From Calliopum simillimum (Eukaryota > Arthropoda > Insecta > Diptera > Lauxaniidae), in assembly GCA_951812925.1 (NCBI GenBank), contig OX638372.1:50743722-50807721 (forward strand): DNA of 64,000 bases, written 5' to 3'. A program made the translations under genes and the position numbers. A model generated the notes under the pieces. The model saw only the letters and a program-made list of their open reading frames with translations, had not been told where the DNA came from and did not search any database. How positions within the stretch are numbered: position 1 is the first letter of the stretch; every line of letters starts with the position of its first letter. Positions 10,600 to 22,309 of the stretch are shown in pieces.

Positions 10600-12500
10600 A
10601 TACCACTGTGCGCCGTGCATTAGGAATTTAGCTCGGACACGAGTTATGAAAGTTCTTATTTATTTTCGAAGTTAGAGTTTCGATATTTACATATTTGTGT
10701 TTGCTAAATATCGATACATTTTGGTTTATACCAAATAAATAACTAATTACACTGCAACACTCAAAAAAAGTTCAATATATTTAATTTCATTGCATAGCTA
10801 CTACGTCTGCTGCGATCTTGCTTAAATCTGCTAAATATGGCAGCAGTGATTGCTGCAACATGGCAGCAGCAGAAGTAGCAACAGAGCAACATCAAAACTA
10901 TACCAGCAGCATCAATTCACTCTCATTTAAATCAACTTCAACGAGTTGATCACTTTTTACGCGATCGATGTAATGCGATCAGATCATCATCATCACCAGC
11001 ATCAGCATTGATTGTTGCTTGCTTGCATGCTTGTAGCCGCTAATGTGTTGCCATCATTGTTGTTGTTGTTGCTGTTATATGTTGCTGAAATATTCAATCG
11101 TTTGTCTGCATCGTCAACAACAGTGTTGTTTAGTTGCCACTGACTGCATCATTCAATTGAATGTTGTGTTTCCATAAATAGCGCGTGTAAAACGTTTCTC
11201 AATCAAATTTCAACGCGTCAACATCTGATGTGAATGTTGTTTTCTGTTTCTGTTTCTTTTGGTTTTGTATTTTAATGCAAGAATTCTTTTAAGACTTTGA
11301 AGAAAAAAATTTCAAAAATTTGTTGCCAGTATTTCGAAATGGAAATGGTAAGCTGTTTGTGTCTGGCATTGTCTTCAAAATTTAGCAATAGTTTGTGAAA
11401 TCAGTGATTTTTCACTAATAAAGTTGATTTTTCTATTTTGAGTTGGATTTTAAGAAACTGAAAGAATTCTATCAGAAATTGCATACAATTTTGCCACATT
11501 TAAGCCTGATATTGCTTAATTTTGGTTTAAATCACATGCTATTATGATATACCTATGTACATATGGGCTAATCCTGCGTTGCGAACGTTACATTCGTACG
11601 CATATTTTTTAATCCTGAAGGCGCTCTGAATGTTTAATTTTCAATTTACCTGCAGTGGTATGTTACCATTTGAGAGTACTTTCAAAAGGCATTTAAAAAC
11701 ATTTCCTGACTTTTATCAGCAACAATATAATCGTGCATAAAGTGCTGTTTGCACGTTACAAAAAACAGAAGTCGTTGTGGAGATCAATATACATTTTCAA
11801 AATTTTTAACGAATTTTCCAGTATAAACAAAAAAAGCCAAATCCTCCAAAGAAAGAATAATGTTTGAGCTTATGGAAACTGCTTTTGAGGGAATCAAAGA
11901 GTCCTTCGTAAGTACAAAAATGTAACTTTTGTGTGTTGCGCACGTTACGTTGCGAACGTTACAATTTTTATTTTATATATATGCATAGACTAACGAAAAT
12001 TGATGCAGCCTCTTTTCAACTAACTTAAACACACTATATTCGATTGATTTATTTGTGGAAAAGGTTGTAAAGGAGTGCAGTGCACACAAAAGTAAAATTT
12101 TTGTTTGGCACCGCATCTCACGGTTAAAATACGCTATTGCAGGTCAACCACTGGATCGATTTTTATGAAATTTGGAATGCAACGTGATTAAAGACTTTTT
12201 GTTATGTAGCTGCCGGTGCGACGCCCCTAAAGACAAAATACGTTTCCGCGGCTAAATCGGTGCACCCATTTTTAGGAAACTCGGAATGGGGAATGCACCC
12301 TAAGAGAGCATTTTAAAAACCTTTAGTTATTTAGTGGGCAATACCACTCACCTAATGGCAAAATGAGCTATTACGGCAACTTTAAAATTTTTCTCTTGGT
12401 TGACCTTTTTTCGGATTTGCCCATATGTATTTTCATTAGATAAGGCCAACTCAAAAGTTAGAAGAACTCTTATAAACGATATTTTTTCGTCATGAGAAAA
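10600..12500. other. Non-coding, CAG/TTG-rich low-complexity then AT-rich DNA
   Basis: Positions 10800-11130 hold scattered GCAGCA, CATCATCATCACC and TTGTTGTTGTTG tracts without an open coding frame. Positions 11280-12200 show nothing recognisable. Around 12190-12330, CGACGCCCCTAAAG and GTGCACCCATTTTT are of the GC-box repeat style found elsewhere in the window. Confidence 0.5.
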
Positions 12501-12513
12501 ATCCCATTTTAGC

Positions 12514-12728
12514 GATCGGAAAAACGCTTTTTTACTTAAAAGCAAGGCATCTCACGAAAAAAGTGCTTTGTCAGAATTTTTTGGAACTTTTTTTTTTACC
12601 AATTTTTGAAACATCTGAAAAAATTCTGAAAAAATTTACACTCTGGACGATTCTAAGTATTTTTTCTAAATGCACTCTTTTTCGAAGGATGCCTTATTTT
12701 TAAGTAAAAAATTAATTTTTCCGACCGC
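12514..12728. repeat. Short inverted repeat
   Basis: CGGAAAAACGC...TTTTACTTAAAAGCAAGGCATC at 12516-12552 pairs with GATGCCTTATTTTTAAGTAA and ATTTTTCCGACCG at 12689-12728, leaving a loop of about 130 bp. Related sequence occurs once, unpaired, at 4110-4250. Confidence 0.6.
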
Positions 12729-12900
12729 ATAGTGAAAAACGTAAAATAATCGATTTTTAGAACTGAATATTATGATTTTTTAAGGCCAATGTTTTACGAA
12801 AAATATAATCCGTATTTTTAATTTTTTGCGCACGCCAAGGTTTTACCAAGCATATAATCTATATTTTTTCATTTTTTGCGCACCCATTCTGTGAAGAAAA

Positions 12901-13772
12901 ACTAGTAAGGGTGTATCCTTTGGCCTGGCCAAACATTTAATACCCTACACTGCAGTATTTTTAAAATTTTGCTGATATGGGAGGTGCCACGCCCTTTTGT
13001 CCGAGTTCACTCAGTTTTTTTCAGAGCTTGCATTTATAGTTCTTAGTGTCTGAGTGAAATTCGGTTGGATTATTACAAAAAACACTATAAGTATAGCGTT
13101 TTGAAGCTTTTGCTTTTATGGGTGGTGCCACGTCCTCTTGTCCGTGTTTGTGTAGTTTTAGCTCAGAGTGCGCATTTATAGTCCTGAGTATTCGAGTGAA
13201 ATTTAGTTGGATTATCTCAAAAAACTCCTTCAGTATAGCATTTTGAAATGTATGCTTATATGGGAGGTGCGCCCACTTATCTGATTTTGCTCAGTTTTCG
13301 CTCAGAGCTTGCATTTATAGTTTTTACTGTCTGAGTTAAATTCAGTTCGATTCTCTGAAAAAACGCTTTCAGTATAGCATTTTGCAGTTTTTGCGTATAA
13401 AGAAGGTGTCACGCCCTTAGAGCTTGCGCTAATAATATGAATTGTCGTGAAAAATACTCCTAAGGTAGCATTTTGAACATATTATATGTATGGGCGGTAG
13501 GCTTGTCCGTCAATCGATTTCGCTAATTTTCAATCCCACGAGCTAACTTTGACGATGGAGGCAGTGTACCAAATTTCATTGAATTATCTTGCTCAGTTTT
13601 CTCGTAAAAAATATTTCGACGCACAGCCAGCCACCCAGCCAGCCAAACAGACGGACATGGCAATATCGACCCAGGAGGTGACGCTGATCAAGAATACATA
13701 TACTATGTCTGCCACGCCTCCTTCTCTGCGTTTGTAAGGACAAAGTGAATATACCCTGGGTGTAGGGTATAA
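12901..13772 (+). repeat. Copy B of the ~800-bp interspersed repeat (full length)
   Basis: Starts ACTAGTAAGGGTGT, then GGCCTGGCCAAA and TACCCTACACTGCAG. It continues with several ~145-bp modules (GGGAGGTGCCACGCCC, TCAGTATAGCATTTTG), CAGCCAGCCACCCAGCCAGC at 13624-13643 and the terminal CCTGGGTGTAGGGTATAA. TACCCTACAC near the left end and GTGTAGGGTA at the right end form a 10-bp inverted pair. This copy is more diverged than C and D. Confidence 0.85.
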
Positions 13773-13894
13773 AAAAGTTATGAGCAATACGCAAACTATA
13801 CGTGTAAATTTTAGCAGAATTTGTTGAGACATTTTATAATTATTCAAAAATTGGTCAAAAAAAAACAAAATAATTTCCAAGAATTACTTTTCCG

Positions 13895-14205
13895 GAATAA
13901 TGACTTTTGAAGAGCTTATTTGTAAAGCGCCGCTAAGCGTTTTCTCATTAAAAAAAAAAAGAAATGATTGCATTAGGAATCGAACAGGGGCTTCGTCTGA
14001 TAGATATAAGCAACATATTATTTTTTTCTTTACAATTACGAACTTGTTGGACCTCTCGACCACTGTCCCATTAAGTGAAGAGGTATTAAATTTTTAAATT
14101 AAGAAAATTTTTCAACATAAATATCCCTCCAAACAGAATTTGATATCTGAGTACTTCCTGTAGCATTAGAAAAAATCATTGTGTATTCAATTTTAATTCA
14201 ACTAA
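13895..14205 (-). repeat. tRNA-derived SINE, copy 1
   Basis: The minus strand carries TGTTCGATTCC (box B; plus-strand 13976-13986, ggaatcgaaca) and a body with AGTACTCAGATATCAAATTC. The same body is found in the adjacent copy at 14215-14500 and, on the plus strand, at 34940-35010. An oligo-A/T tract separates it from the next copy. Confidence 0.5.
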
Positions 14206-14214
14206 ACTATAAAA

Positions 14215-14520
14215 AAATAAAATAAAATAAAAATGCCCTCGGTAGGAATCGAACCCTGATCTTTTAACAAACTTATGCAACGTGTGTATAAAATTGGTAT
14301 CTTAAACAGTGTTCCCTTTGAAAAAAAAAGAAGAAAAATGCTACTCAAATATTAAAATAAACATATCTCTACAAACGTTATTAGATATTTTAATGCTTAC
14401 TGCAGCCTAACAAAAAATCATTGCGTAAGCGATTATACATTTCTATAGGAACAAGCGCTATAGAAGTTCTTTCTTAAGAAGCACTTAATGCATATTGGCA
14501 GAGTTATCAAAGAAATAAAA
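14215..14520 (-). repeat. tRNA-derived SINE, copy 2
   Basis: The minus strand contains a perfect box B, GGTTCGATTCC (plus-strand ggaatcgaacc at 14246-14256). The body includes GGCTGCAGTAAGC-type sequence (plus CTTACTGCAGCCTAAC at about 14396) and ends in the AAGCGCT/AGAAGCACTT region near 14450-14490. It has the same orientation and order as copy 1, so the two are tandem insertions or a local duplication. Confidence 0.55.
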
Positions 14521-16750
14521 TATAAAACTAAGGGGTTTTTTTTTATAAATCCATATGACTTATGCTATGATACTTGATTTCATTACATTATTGACTCTAG
14601 AATCAATCATTTATTCAATAATTTACAAAGAAAACATTTTTTCATTGTTAATGCACAATAACAACTCAAATTAAAGAAATTTGTAATCTTGTCGAATGAC
14701 GAATAACAAGTGATTTATGCGTGAACAACCCAAGTTTTCGTACTATTCGCTAAACGGACATTCAAATATTTCTCTATCACATTTTGTGATAAAAATTAAA
14801 CATTGTACAGTACACAGAAAATAAAAGAGCATTTCAAAAAAATCCAAGCATTTTGATTTTGTGTTGTCTTCGATATTCTGAAGCCTTTAAATTTTTAAGA
14901 AGCAAAATGCTCAACTTCACGATGACCCTTTGCCGGCACGCAAATTTGGCAGACAATTACCTCAGTTTCATTTCGGTTATTATTGCTGCTATTTTATTTA
15001 CTTGAAGTATGGCCGCAACGCCATGGTCACAAGTTGTAAGGAAAGCGAGTATTTTTTGTTCGGGATGAATAAACATTTAAAAATCATTCTTTGGAGTCAT
15101 ATACAATTCATTTTGGAGAGTCGTTAACGATTCATCTTTTCGAACAGAGCATTGCCCACGATCAGGATACGAGCTCGCTGGCGATTGAAATGAACAAAAC
15201 TTCGAATAAAATCTGATTCTGGCGCGATACAAATTGTTTTTGGGAACATTTTGACTAAATTTTTTGATATATTTTTTAAAGGCCGGGAAATTTATAAGAA
15301 AACATTTGTTTGTTGAACTACTTTCATCAGTTGAAGAAACCAGTTTCATTACATTTGAATTAAACATGCTTACCACTAAGCTTACACGGTCAGGGGACAA
15401 GTAAGCATGAAGACATTACAAATTTTTTTTTCTTTATTTTCAATTCAAAAATATGGTGGAATTCTTTTGCTTTTCATTTTTGCAAAGCTCATAGCTCAAA
15501 AAAAATATTAGCATGATGAACACTTCAAATCCACTTTTTGATCTATTGTTAGGAAATTTACTTTAGGAATTATTGTTTTGTTTTTATTAAAAAAGCATAT
15601 CGGGGTAAATGCCTGATCTCCATTTTAAGAATTTCAGCTTAGATAGATATAAATCCGAAAATTTCCAAATGAGTTAACAACTCCAATTTGATCTATCTCA
15701 TACTTTCAGAAGATTATATTCTCATTTTAACTTTTGTATATGAATGTGAAATGGATTTTCGAAATCATTGCTTGAATCTATAATTATTCGCGTACCCAGT
15801 CATTCGGTAAATTTACTTCTCATTGTTGTTATTTTTTGTCAGGAATAAACAAACAAACGAACGAACGTGCCTTTAAAGAAATAATTTTGCAATGCATATC
15901 GTGACAAGGGCATCCATCTGCTCTACTGCTGAGTGCTTTCTATGTCATTTTGCACAGAAAAAGAAAAACTTCCTACCAGCAGCAGCAGAAACAACAGCAC
16001 CGCACCATAACCACAACCTTTTATGGGCGTCTCTAAGATGAATGTTTTAGCAGAGTTAACGACATGTCAACTGGGAGCAAAAACAACAACAACAATAAAG
16101 CCATGCCAAATAACTCCTGTTACTTTGTAATCATGTTTGTAATAAATAAGTAATCATAGACAGAAAGAAAATAATAAAAACAACAACAACTAAATATAAA
16201 ATATGCCACGGAAAAATAGAGACAGGAAAATACAAATGAAAGGAATCAAGAAACAGTTCCATAATGTACACATGCGGCTAATGCCATAAATGGAAAGTTC
16301 CAGTTTTGATGGGTGCAAGCCGGCAGCAAGCAAGCAAACAACCAACCGAAGGGTTTGCGTCATAAAACACCATTACAAATGCAATCGCGAAAAGAAAGGC
16401 TACAGGGACACTGCGAGAAAATTGAAAGTTAAGTTGTTTAGATCTTGAATTATGTTTACATATGTATTATGACATTTCTTTACTTAACCTTGTTGGTGTT
16501 AATTAATGTCCACATATGTGGACATAAGTTAATTTTTCAGATTATCTTTTTTAGCGCTAAGAGGTGAAAGGCACTAGAATTTTGCGATTCCTTTTTTTAT
16601 CAGAGACCTCGCTCATTCTATCTTTAAATTAAATTTTTTCTTGTGTATTCACTAAGTGCATATGAACGTGTACTGAAAAAATGAGATCAGCATTATGTAA
16701 AGTAATTACTGAAATACTACTGATGACCAGCTAATGTGATTGAAAGGAAA
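14520..16750. other. Non-coding AT-rich DNA
   Basis: No gene recognised. It contains CAACAACAACAA-rich stretches (16080-16200) and a perfect 20-bp palindrome, ATGTCCACATATGTGGACAT, at 16506-16525. The 107-codon minus frame at 15077-15400 has no recognisable domain. Confidence 0.5.
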
Positions 16751-16759
16751 TTCTTCGAA

Positions 16760-17180
16760 GACTATCAACAGTCCACCTCCGGAGACGGCTTTATCTACCA
16801 CATACCAAGTGCTGACGAAAATACTTCTTACCAGACTCAACGAGAAACTGTAGCCTTTAATGCTTAATTAATAGGCAGATTTTAGCCTTGAACGATCGGG
16901 TGAATGATCGGGATCGAATGGCGTAGCATTCGCTTTATTGTAGAATCGTAAATCAATGGCTGGCTTTGCTATGTACCAACCGAAAATTAATTTGACATTT
17001 GATGATATATACATACTTATGCCATGTCTCTACCAAGCACTCCGAGATGCATACAGAACTCACGCATTTCTAGTTCAACTTGATCTTCAGAAGAAGACAG
17101 ACCAGCATTAGATGGAGGATAATAGTCTTATCTATTGACGCAGTCGAAATGGCGTATGACTCCATAACACGTTAAGGTGG
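16760..17180 (+). pseudogene. Degenerate LINE reverse transcriptase remnant
   Basis: One frame reads TTYQVLTKILLTRLNEKL at about 16796-16849, which resembles the Y(K/Q)VL.KIL..RL box of LINE reverse transcriptases. After frameshifts, ADFSLERS (about 16879-16902) could be the QAGFR.GRS box. LSIDAVEMAYDSI (about 17129-17167) resembles the active-site A motif (.IDF..AYDS.). The boxes are in the expected order but the frame is broken throughout, so family assignment is not possible. Confidence 0.5.
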
Positions 17181-17189
17181 AAGCTATTT

Positions 17190-18250
17190 GAAACCTCAAC
17201 AGAAAATACGATTTAAATCCACAATGAAGTAACGACAGGACACTGAATACATACAAAAATACCAAGTAAAAGACACGGGTTTTTTTCGACACTGTGCTGG
17301 GATTGTAAATCCTACTGATTTCGACAGAACTACCCACGAAAGCGTTGAGATTTATAAATATTTTAGAACAGTTATTGGAGAAAAAGAAGCTGCACAAAAT
17401 ATTTTTTAATTAGCATGAAGCCTTTAAATAACGATAATAAGTAATATGACAACTTCGATATGTACGGATAATTATACAGTGCAACAAATTTAGAGGAATA
17501 CATTTTTAATGAGATTTTGACAACTTTTTTGGTTAATTTGGGGACGCTGATTCCGCATCTGTCAAAGGTTTTCCTCTATCAGCTCTACAATCCGAGTTAT
17601 ACCTGCTTTAAAGTGCAGATAATGCTCTTTTCATACATATGGCATAAGGCATTGAATTCTTCAATAAATTTTACCTTTAAACTTTTTGGATTGGTTCCTT
17701 ACTTTTTGAATATATAAACGTATTTCAACTTCATACAACTATGATAAAGGTCTTTGTGCAGAGTTGGAGGTATTTCGGAAAGTAGTTTCTTAATTAGATT
17801 AGCTAAAAGTTAACGGAGATTCCCTAGATGAGCGCCATATGCCTGAAAAGAGCAATATCTTCACTTTAAAGCATAGATAACTCGAATTGTAGTGCTGATA
17901 GAGAAAAACAGTTCACAGATTCGGAATCAGGTACACCACAATAAAAGATTAATCCTGAGCTTATTAAAAATTTTACTACAACTAGACATCTACATTTTTC
18001 ATGTTTTAAAAAAAAAGTTAAGATTTTTGAAATTCGTTTTTTGTATCGGATTTTGAAGTTTTCTGCTTTTTATTCTTTATATAAAATTGGATGGGGATGA
18101 CATTTCAAAAAACCGACTATGTAGACTAGGGCATAGAGCCGTTTTATCTTCATGATTCTGTATACTTTTCTCAAAACATCAATATATGTAGATGGCTAGT
18201 TGTAGTTTTAACACGTACTTTTCTTAATAATTTTAATTTTAAATCTTCAA
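17190..18250. other. Non-coding; intron of the minus-strand gene at 18259
   Basis: Sequence just downstream of the 5' splice site at 18258 on the minus strand is by position the start of an intron. I find no convincing next exon between here and position 1. Confidence 0.45.
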
Positions 18251-18258
18251 AAACATAC

Positions 18259-18586
18259 CTTTACTTTGAAACTGCTGAACGCGCGTACGAATTGAATTGT
18301 TATTGTTGCTATTTGTATTGCTGTTGCTAGCATTGCTGTTGTTCATTTGTTCATTTTGATTAATAATAATGTTATTGCTGTTGCTGTTGCTGCTGCTGCT
18401 GCCAACAATATTCTTGCTACTGCCAATGTTGCCGATGTTGCGATTAATGCTATTAATGCTGCCGCTAGTAGTAATGTTGCTATTATTGTTCCTGTTAATA
18501 TTACCGATTGCATTGTCTGTTGACATGCTACCACCACCAACTAGACCACCGGAAAATAATTTACGATGCTGCTGAAATGACGACAT
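18259..18586 (-). CDS. First coding exon of an unrecognised Asn/Ser-rich protein
   Basis: The minus-strand ATG (18584-18586) opens a frame starting MSSFQQHRKLFSGGLVGGGS. It passes through a region of about 70 residues made of Asn, Ser, Ile and Gly, and reaches RTRVQQFQSK. There it meets AAAG/GTATGT, an ideal 5' splice site (intron begins at 18258). The exon contributes 109 codons plus one base (phase 1). The sequence before the ATG (18587-18680, minus strand) looks like fly 5' leader, rich in A with AAAGTGC and AGTCACGAGC segments and no upstream ATG close by. The charged ends of the exon flanking a low-complexity filler are typical of insect regulatory or scaffold proteins, but I do not recognise the gene. 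The remaining exons are presumably beyond the left edge of the window. The frame that appears to run past 18259 is intronic. Confidence 0.65.
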
Positions 18587-18599
18587 ACTGCCTGTTTGG

Positions 18600-19050
18600 A
18601 CTGCGAACGCTCGTGACTTTTTGTAGATTTTCGGATTTTATTCTGTTTGCACTTTTATTTGTTTTTTTTTTTTTAGTGGTAAAATTGTGATTGCATTTCA
18701 AAAATGCAATTTTTTAATAAAATATTAAATAATTTTTTTATATTTATTTTTTTTTTTGTTTACTACTACAGATGTCAGTATTTAATTGCTACACCGACCG
18801 TGCTTATCTTATTTTTCAGTTTTTTTTTTTTTTTTTTTTCTTTAATTTTTTGTTTTATTTTGCAATAGTATTTTTTTATTTTTCGTTTTCTTTTTTCACC
18901 GTTGTTCTTATCTTTTTGTGCTATTTATTTATTTATTGTTTTTTATTTTCTTTTTTGTTTGTTTTATTGCATTGTTACCTGTTTTGTGTATGAAAAATTA
19001 GTCATTAATGTTTCTTACTTTAACAGTTTTTGTTTGACTTTATAGCTTGA
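18600..19050 (-). other. Probable 5' leader/upstream region of the 18259-18586 exon
   Basis: On the minus strand this is A-rich with long A-runs (plus-strand T-runs at about 18662 and 18822-18839). No splice acceptor can be chosen with confidence. CAG dinucleotide contexts at about 18602 and 18612 on the minus strand are possible acceptors. The plus-strand Leu/Phe-rich frames here are translations of T-runs. Confidence 0.35.
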
Positions 19051-19559
19051 ACTAATTATCTATCTATTCGATAAAATTGACAACGCTTCCATTCCAAATT
19101 GAGATAAATTAACCATGTGTTGTGATTTATTAGTAATGATATTATTGGTAACATATTGCTGGGTGTTAAAGCACTTGCGATAAAGTTTTCATTAGACATA
19201 ATTAACTGTGCGATTATCTTGTTTTACTTAAACGCCCCTAAAATTTCATCGAATTGTTGAGTACTTATATACAAAAAATATTTCAACGAATGAATTTGTT
19301 CCAGGATTTAAGTTTTGTATGTGAAGTCATACAAGTAAAAAATTTAATTTGAGAAAAAACACTCATACATGCATACCTTCATATTTTCTACAATGTATTT
19401 GACTGCATCAGACAATTTTCAATCGCCTCCTCGTGATGCCTATTTTGTAGTTTTTTGTACGAGGGGAGGGGTACAACACCCCCTTGTCGGATACTCCAAA
19501 ATTTATTCTTGAAATCCAATAAGAGCACCAATATAGCATATGGTGTGAATATGGTATCA

Positions 19560-19685
19560 ATACATATGAAAGCCCCCCTAAGGAAAGGTCGTAGGGGTTG
19601 GATCCCAACAAGTAAAATTTTTTTCTTTGAAAATTAATGGGGGTCGGTCATACAAATTAACCCTCTCCGGTCCTTCCTATACGGG
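19560..19685 (+). repeat. Fragment related to the arms of the 1358-2915 foldback
   Basis: AATGGGGGTCGGTCATAC at 19637-19654 followed by AATTAACCCTCT matches a module of the 1358-2915 element (e.g. 2182-2212). GAAAGCCCCCCTAAGGA at about 19568 matches its GAGCCCCCTTAAGGA box. This is a solo fragment of the same family, without a partner arm here. Confidence 0.6.
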
Positions 19686-20064
19686 AAAATATTGTTTTAA
19701 ATAACAATGGGGGTAGGATTTGACATGGACTTTTGTGGTATGAAAACCTAGGGTGACCTGAAAAGACTGACTTCATATTCGGTTTCAGCGACCCCGAAAT
19801 TAATAAAATAGTCATCAAACTCCACGCGTTTTTCTTTGTTTTTTTGCTGTTCTGCTATACAGCGTTATTAATAATGTTTGCAAACTTTCTTCAGCCGAAA
19901 CTAACAAATTTTACCAAAGTTTACCTTAAACTTAAATGTTTAACAAGATCAGAGTTTTCTGAACACAGTTGTACTATCCCTTTTTGCAGGTTTATGCAGT
20001 TTTTAAAGTTATCAATGTTTTTGTAGATGTCTATTGATTCAAAAATGCTGATTTGTTCAACGCG

Positions 20065-20440
20065 TAAAAACATACATATCCTTAAGGCATCACCTTATGG
20101 GGAATTGAATCGGTATACTAGAGTTTCCAAAGTTGCTGATTAAAAATCTGTGGTCAGATCTTTAAATTCAAAATGTTGGTTCCAATATGGCTTTAAAATT
20201 TTTTCAATATCTTCTGATTTACAAGAAAATCGGTATTCAAGGGTTTTGACAGAATCTGGTAATAAAAATTTTAAAATTCAAATTTTGGAATACCAATTCT
20301 CATGTAAATCAGAATAGTTATATTAAAAAAATTTTGCCGCCATATTGAATCCGCCATTTGAAATTTTAAAGATTTGACCGTGATTTGTAACCAGCAGCCG
20401 CTTCAAACCCCATGTACCAGTTTTCATCTTCGTACGATGA
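20065..20440. repeat. Imperfect inverted repeat
   Basis: AAGGCATCACCTTATGGGG...AATCTGTGGTCAGATCTTTAAA (20084-20169) pairs loosely with TTTAAAGATTTGACCGTGATTTG...CCCCATGTACC (20363-20420). Inside it, ACAAGAAAATCGGTATTCAA pairs with TTGGAATACCAATTCTCATG. This is an old foldback-type element. Confidence 0.45.
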
Positions 20441-21046
20441 TGCCTTACAGTTTTGGCCACAAAATGTGGTAAATGAGACTATACGGCACTGGAGATATTA
20501 AAAAATAAAATAATAAGTTACTTTATGTAAACAGCTTTTTATTTTGCTTAGGTTTCTATTCATTTATTGGAAAATGGGATTTTAAACAATAAATTAAAAA
20601 TTTTGGTTTCAAAAAAAAAAAAACACCATTTTGTTCCCTGATATGATAAACATTTAAGAAAAAATTTTCAAAAATCTTTACTACTTAGTTGCTACACAAA
20701 TTGACAACAATATATGAAAATGGGTCCTCTCAATTTTTCATGGGAAATTATGGAAACTGGAATTTTTCCCGTGAAATACGAGGTAAAAAATTTTGATTTT
20801 TCCGATTTTAGTAATATGTATTTGATTATGTTGTACATATGTATGTCCTAGACCTAGGTTAAAATATATTTATATGGTTAACGAGCTAGAGAATTTTAAA
20901 AATTTGACTTATCAGCAGGGATGCTGATTTGAATTTGAATCAAATTTTTAAAACCATCTAACTCGTAAACCAGACTTTATACTGTAAAAATATTTTTTAT
21001 CTGGATTGAGGACATACATATATGGGTATAACATAATGAAATATTA

Positions 21047-21908
21047 GGGTAAGGGAGGGAAATATGGACCACCAATCTTTCTTTTTTAAATAAAACCCAA
21101 AATACATAAAATAAAACAATTAATTTTATATCATTCATTAAAGGAAACAATTTACCTTTATTCTGCTTTACTTTCAGATAAATATCTCATCAGGAAAAAG
21201 AAAAAAAATTAAAAAACTGAAAATACTCAATGATGATAAAAAAAAGTGTAGTGTTATATGGACCACATGTTTATTTGGTACAGAAGTTGCATATAAAAAT
21301 GTCACTTCCACATTCGGCACATTTTTCATGACTCCATGAACGTCAGATTACACATTTAACCCAAAATTCGCCACGGGGATCTTCTGAGTAAAGGGTATTA
21401 CATTATATGCATTTTTCATCTCTTTTTCCTTTGTAGTTAACGAATTACAAATAATGACCATCAGACTCGTCATGAAAACTGCACCTGGATTCCCCATATG
21501 AAAAAGATGATAAACACATTTGTTTTTGAGGCGTTTTTCTTTGGTGGTCCATATTGCCCACAGCACATGTTGGTGAAATAAATGAATTTTTATCAAAAAC
21601 TCTTGTGCTGATAAATTATAAATGGTATTTACTGACTTTATATAATTAACCATTTATTTAAAAATGCGATGCCTTTAAAGTGAAATAATGAAATATACTC
21701 TCTAGAAAAAAATTATCACTGATCTTTTTTTTAGAAAAATCAACTTTACAGAAACATGCGACTTCACCGCACGCTTAAATCGCACTATTATAAGCTTTAG
21801 GTATTAGCGTTAAGTTTGTACATCAATAACGGTAAATCCTATGTATGCAGTGGGAAATAACCGCGTGGTCCATATTACCCACGTAGTCCATATTGCCCTC
21901 CCTTACCC
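21047..21908 (-). mobile_element. Pogo-like DNA transposon remnant with TA target duplication
   Basis: Terminal inverted repeats of about 25 bp: GGGTAAGGGAGGG(A/C)AATATG at 21047 and its complement ending at 21908. Both sides are flanked by TA (21045-21046 and 21909-21910). The minus strand at about 21428-21282 reads a decayed cysteine/histidine finger: YSEDPRGEFWVKCV, then SWSHEKCAECG, then FICNFC. This spacing matches the C-terminal PHD-like finger found at the end of many insect pogo/jerky-type transposases. Two stops fall in it and the catalytic domain is missing. The ATATGGACCAC motif of the ends is repeated internally. Confidence 0.75.
21280..21430 (-). pseudogene. C-terminal zinc-finger remnant of a pogo-like transposase
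   Basis: Cys and His are spaced as C-x2-C ... W-x2-C-x2-(C lost to a stop) ... W-x-H-x2-C ... F-x-C-x2-C, the PHD-like pattern. One predicted Cys codon is TGA. The frame ends in TAA shortly after the last Cys pair, which fits a true C-terminus. Confidence 0.55.
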
Positions 21909-22250
21909 TACTAAAATTAGAAACTTCTAAATTTTTTACTTGATACTTTACGGTGAAACCGCAATTTACATCATTTCCCGGAAAATTTGGGAGGACCCAT
22001 TTCGGTATGTTGTTCAGGGCAAAATGCTCTATCGATTATTATAGGTTTTAATAAGTGCAAGACTCACATATATAGCCAGTATCTAATTTGACTAGTCTAA
22101 AAATAATTTTTTAATAAATGACTCACTGAGAAATTTTTGGTCTGTTTTCTAATGAAAATTGCCAAGATCAAGATCTGTGAAAAGGCTATGAGAATTCGAA
22201 GAAGTGGTCGTGACATCTCCCGTACAAGCAAAATTTTCAGAATACTGCAT

Positions 22251-22299
22251 TGTAGGGTATTTAATGTTTGGCCAGGTCAAAGGTAGAACCCTTACTAGT
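22251..22299 (-). repeat. Solo left end of the ~800-bp repeat, inverted
   Basis: The minus strand reads ACTAGTAAGGGTTCTACCTT, GACCTGGCCAAACATT and AAATACCCTACA, the first ~50 bp of the family seen at 12901. The other 750 bp are absent, so this is a truncated or internally deleted copy. Confidence 0.7.
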
Positions 22300-22309
22300 T
22301 TTTAAAATG

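Larger units (their letters stand above)
20695..22020. mobile_element. Foldback element interrupted by a pogo-like insertion
   Basis: The left arm (about 20710-20925) contains ATGGGTCCTCTCAATTTTTC and TTTTAGTAATATGTATTTGA. The right arm (about 20940-22010) contains ACATAATGAAATAT/TACTAAAATTAG and GGGAGGACCCATTTCGG. The right arm is split at 21045-21910 by another element. Removing that element and one TA makes the right arm read continuously against the left arm, which is direct evidence of the empty site. No coding sequence of its own. Confidence 0.7.

Noticed and set aside
18369..18993. Plus-strand Leu/Phe-rich frames
   Set aside because: They are translations of CTG/TTG and T-runs opposite the Asn/Ser-rich exon and its leader.
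22140..22250. Helix-turn-helix-like peptide (RIRRSGRDISRTSK) resembling the 420-475 region
   Set aside because: The similarity (GGTCGTG.CAT..CGTA..CAAAATTTTC.GAATACT) is real but too short to call a transposase fragment.
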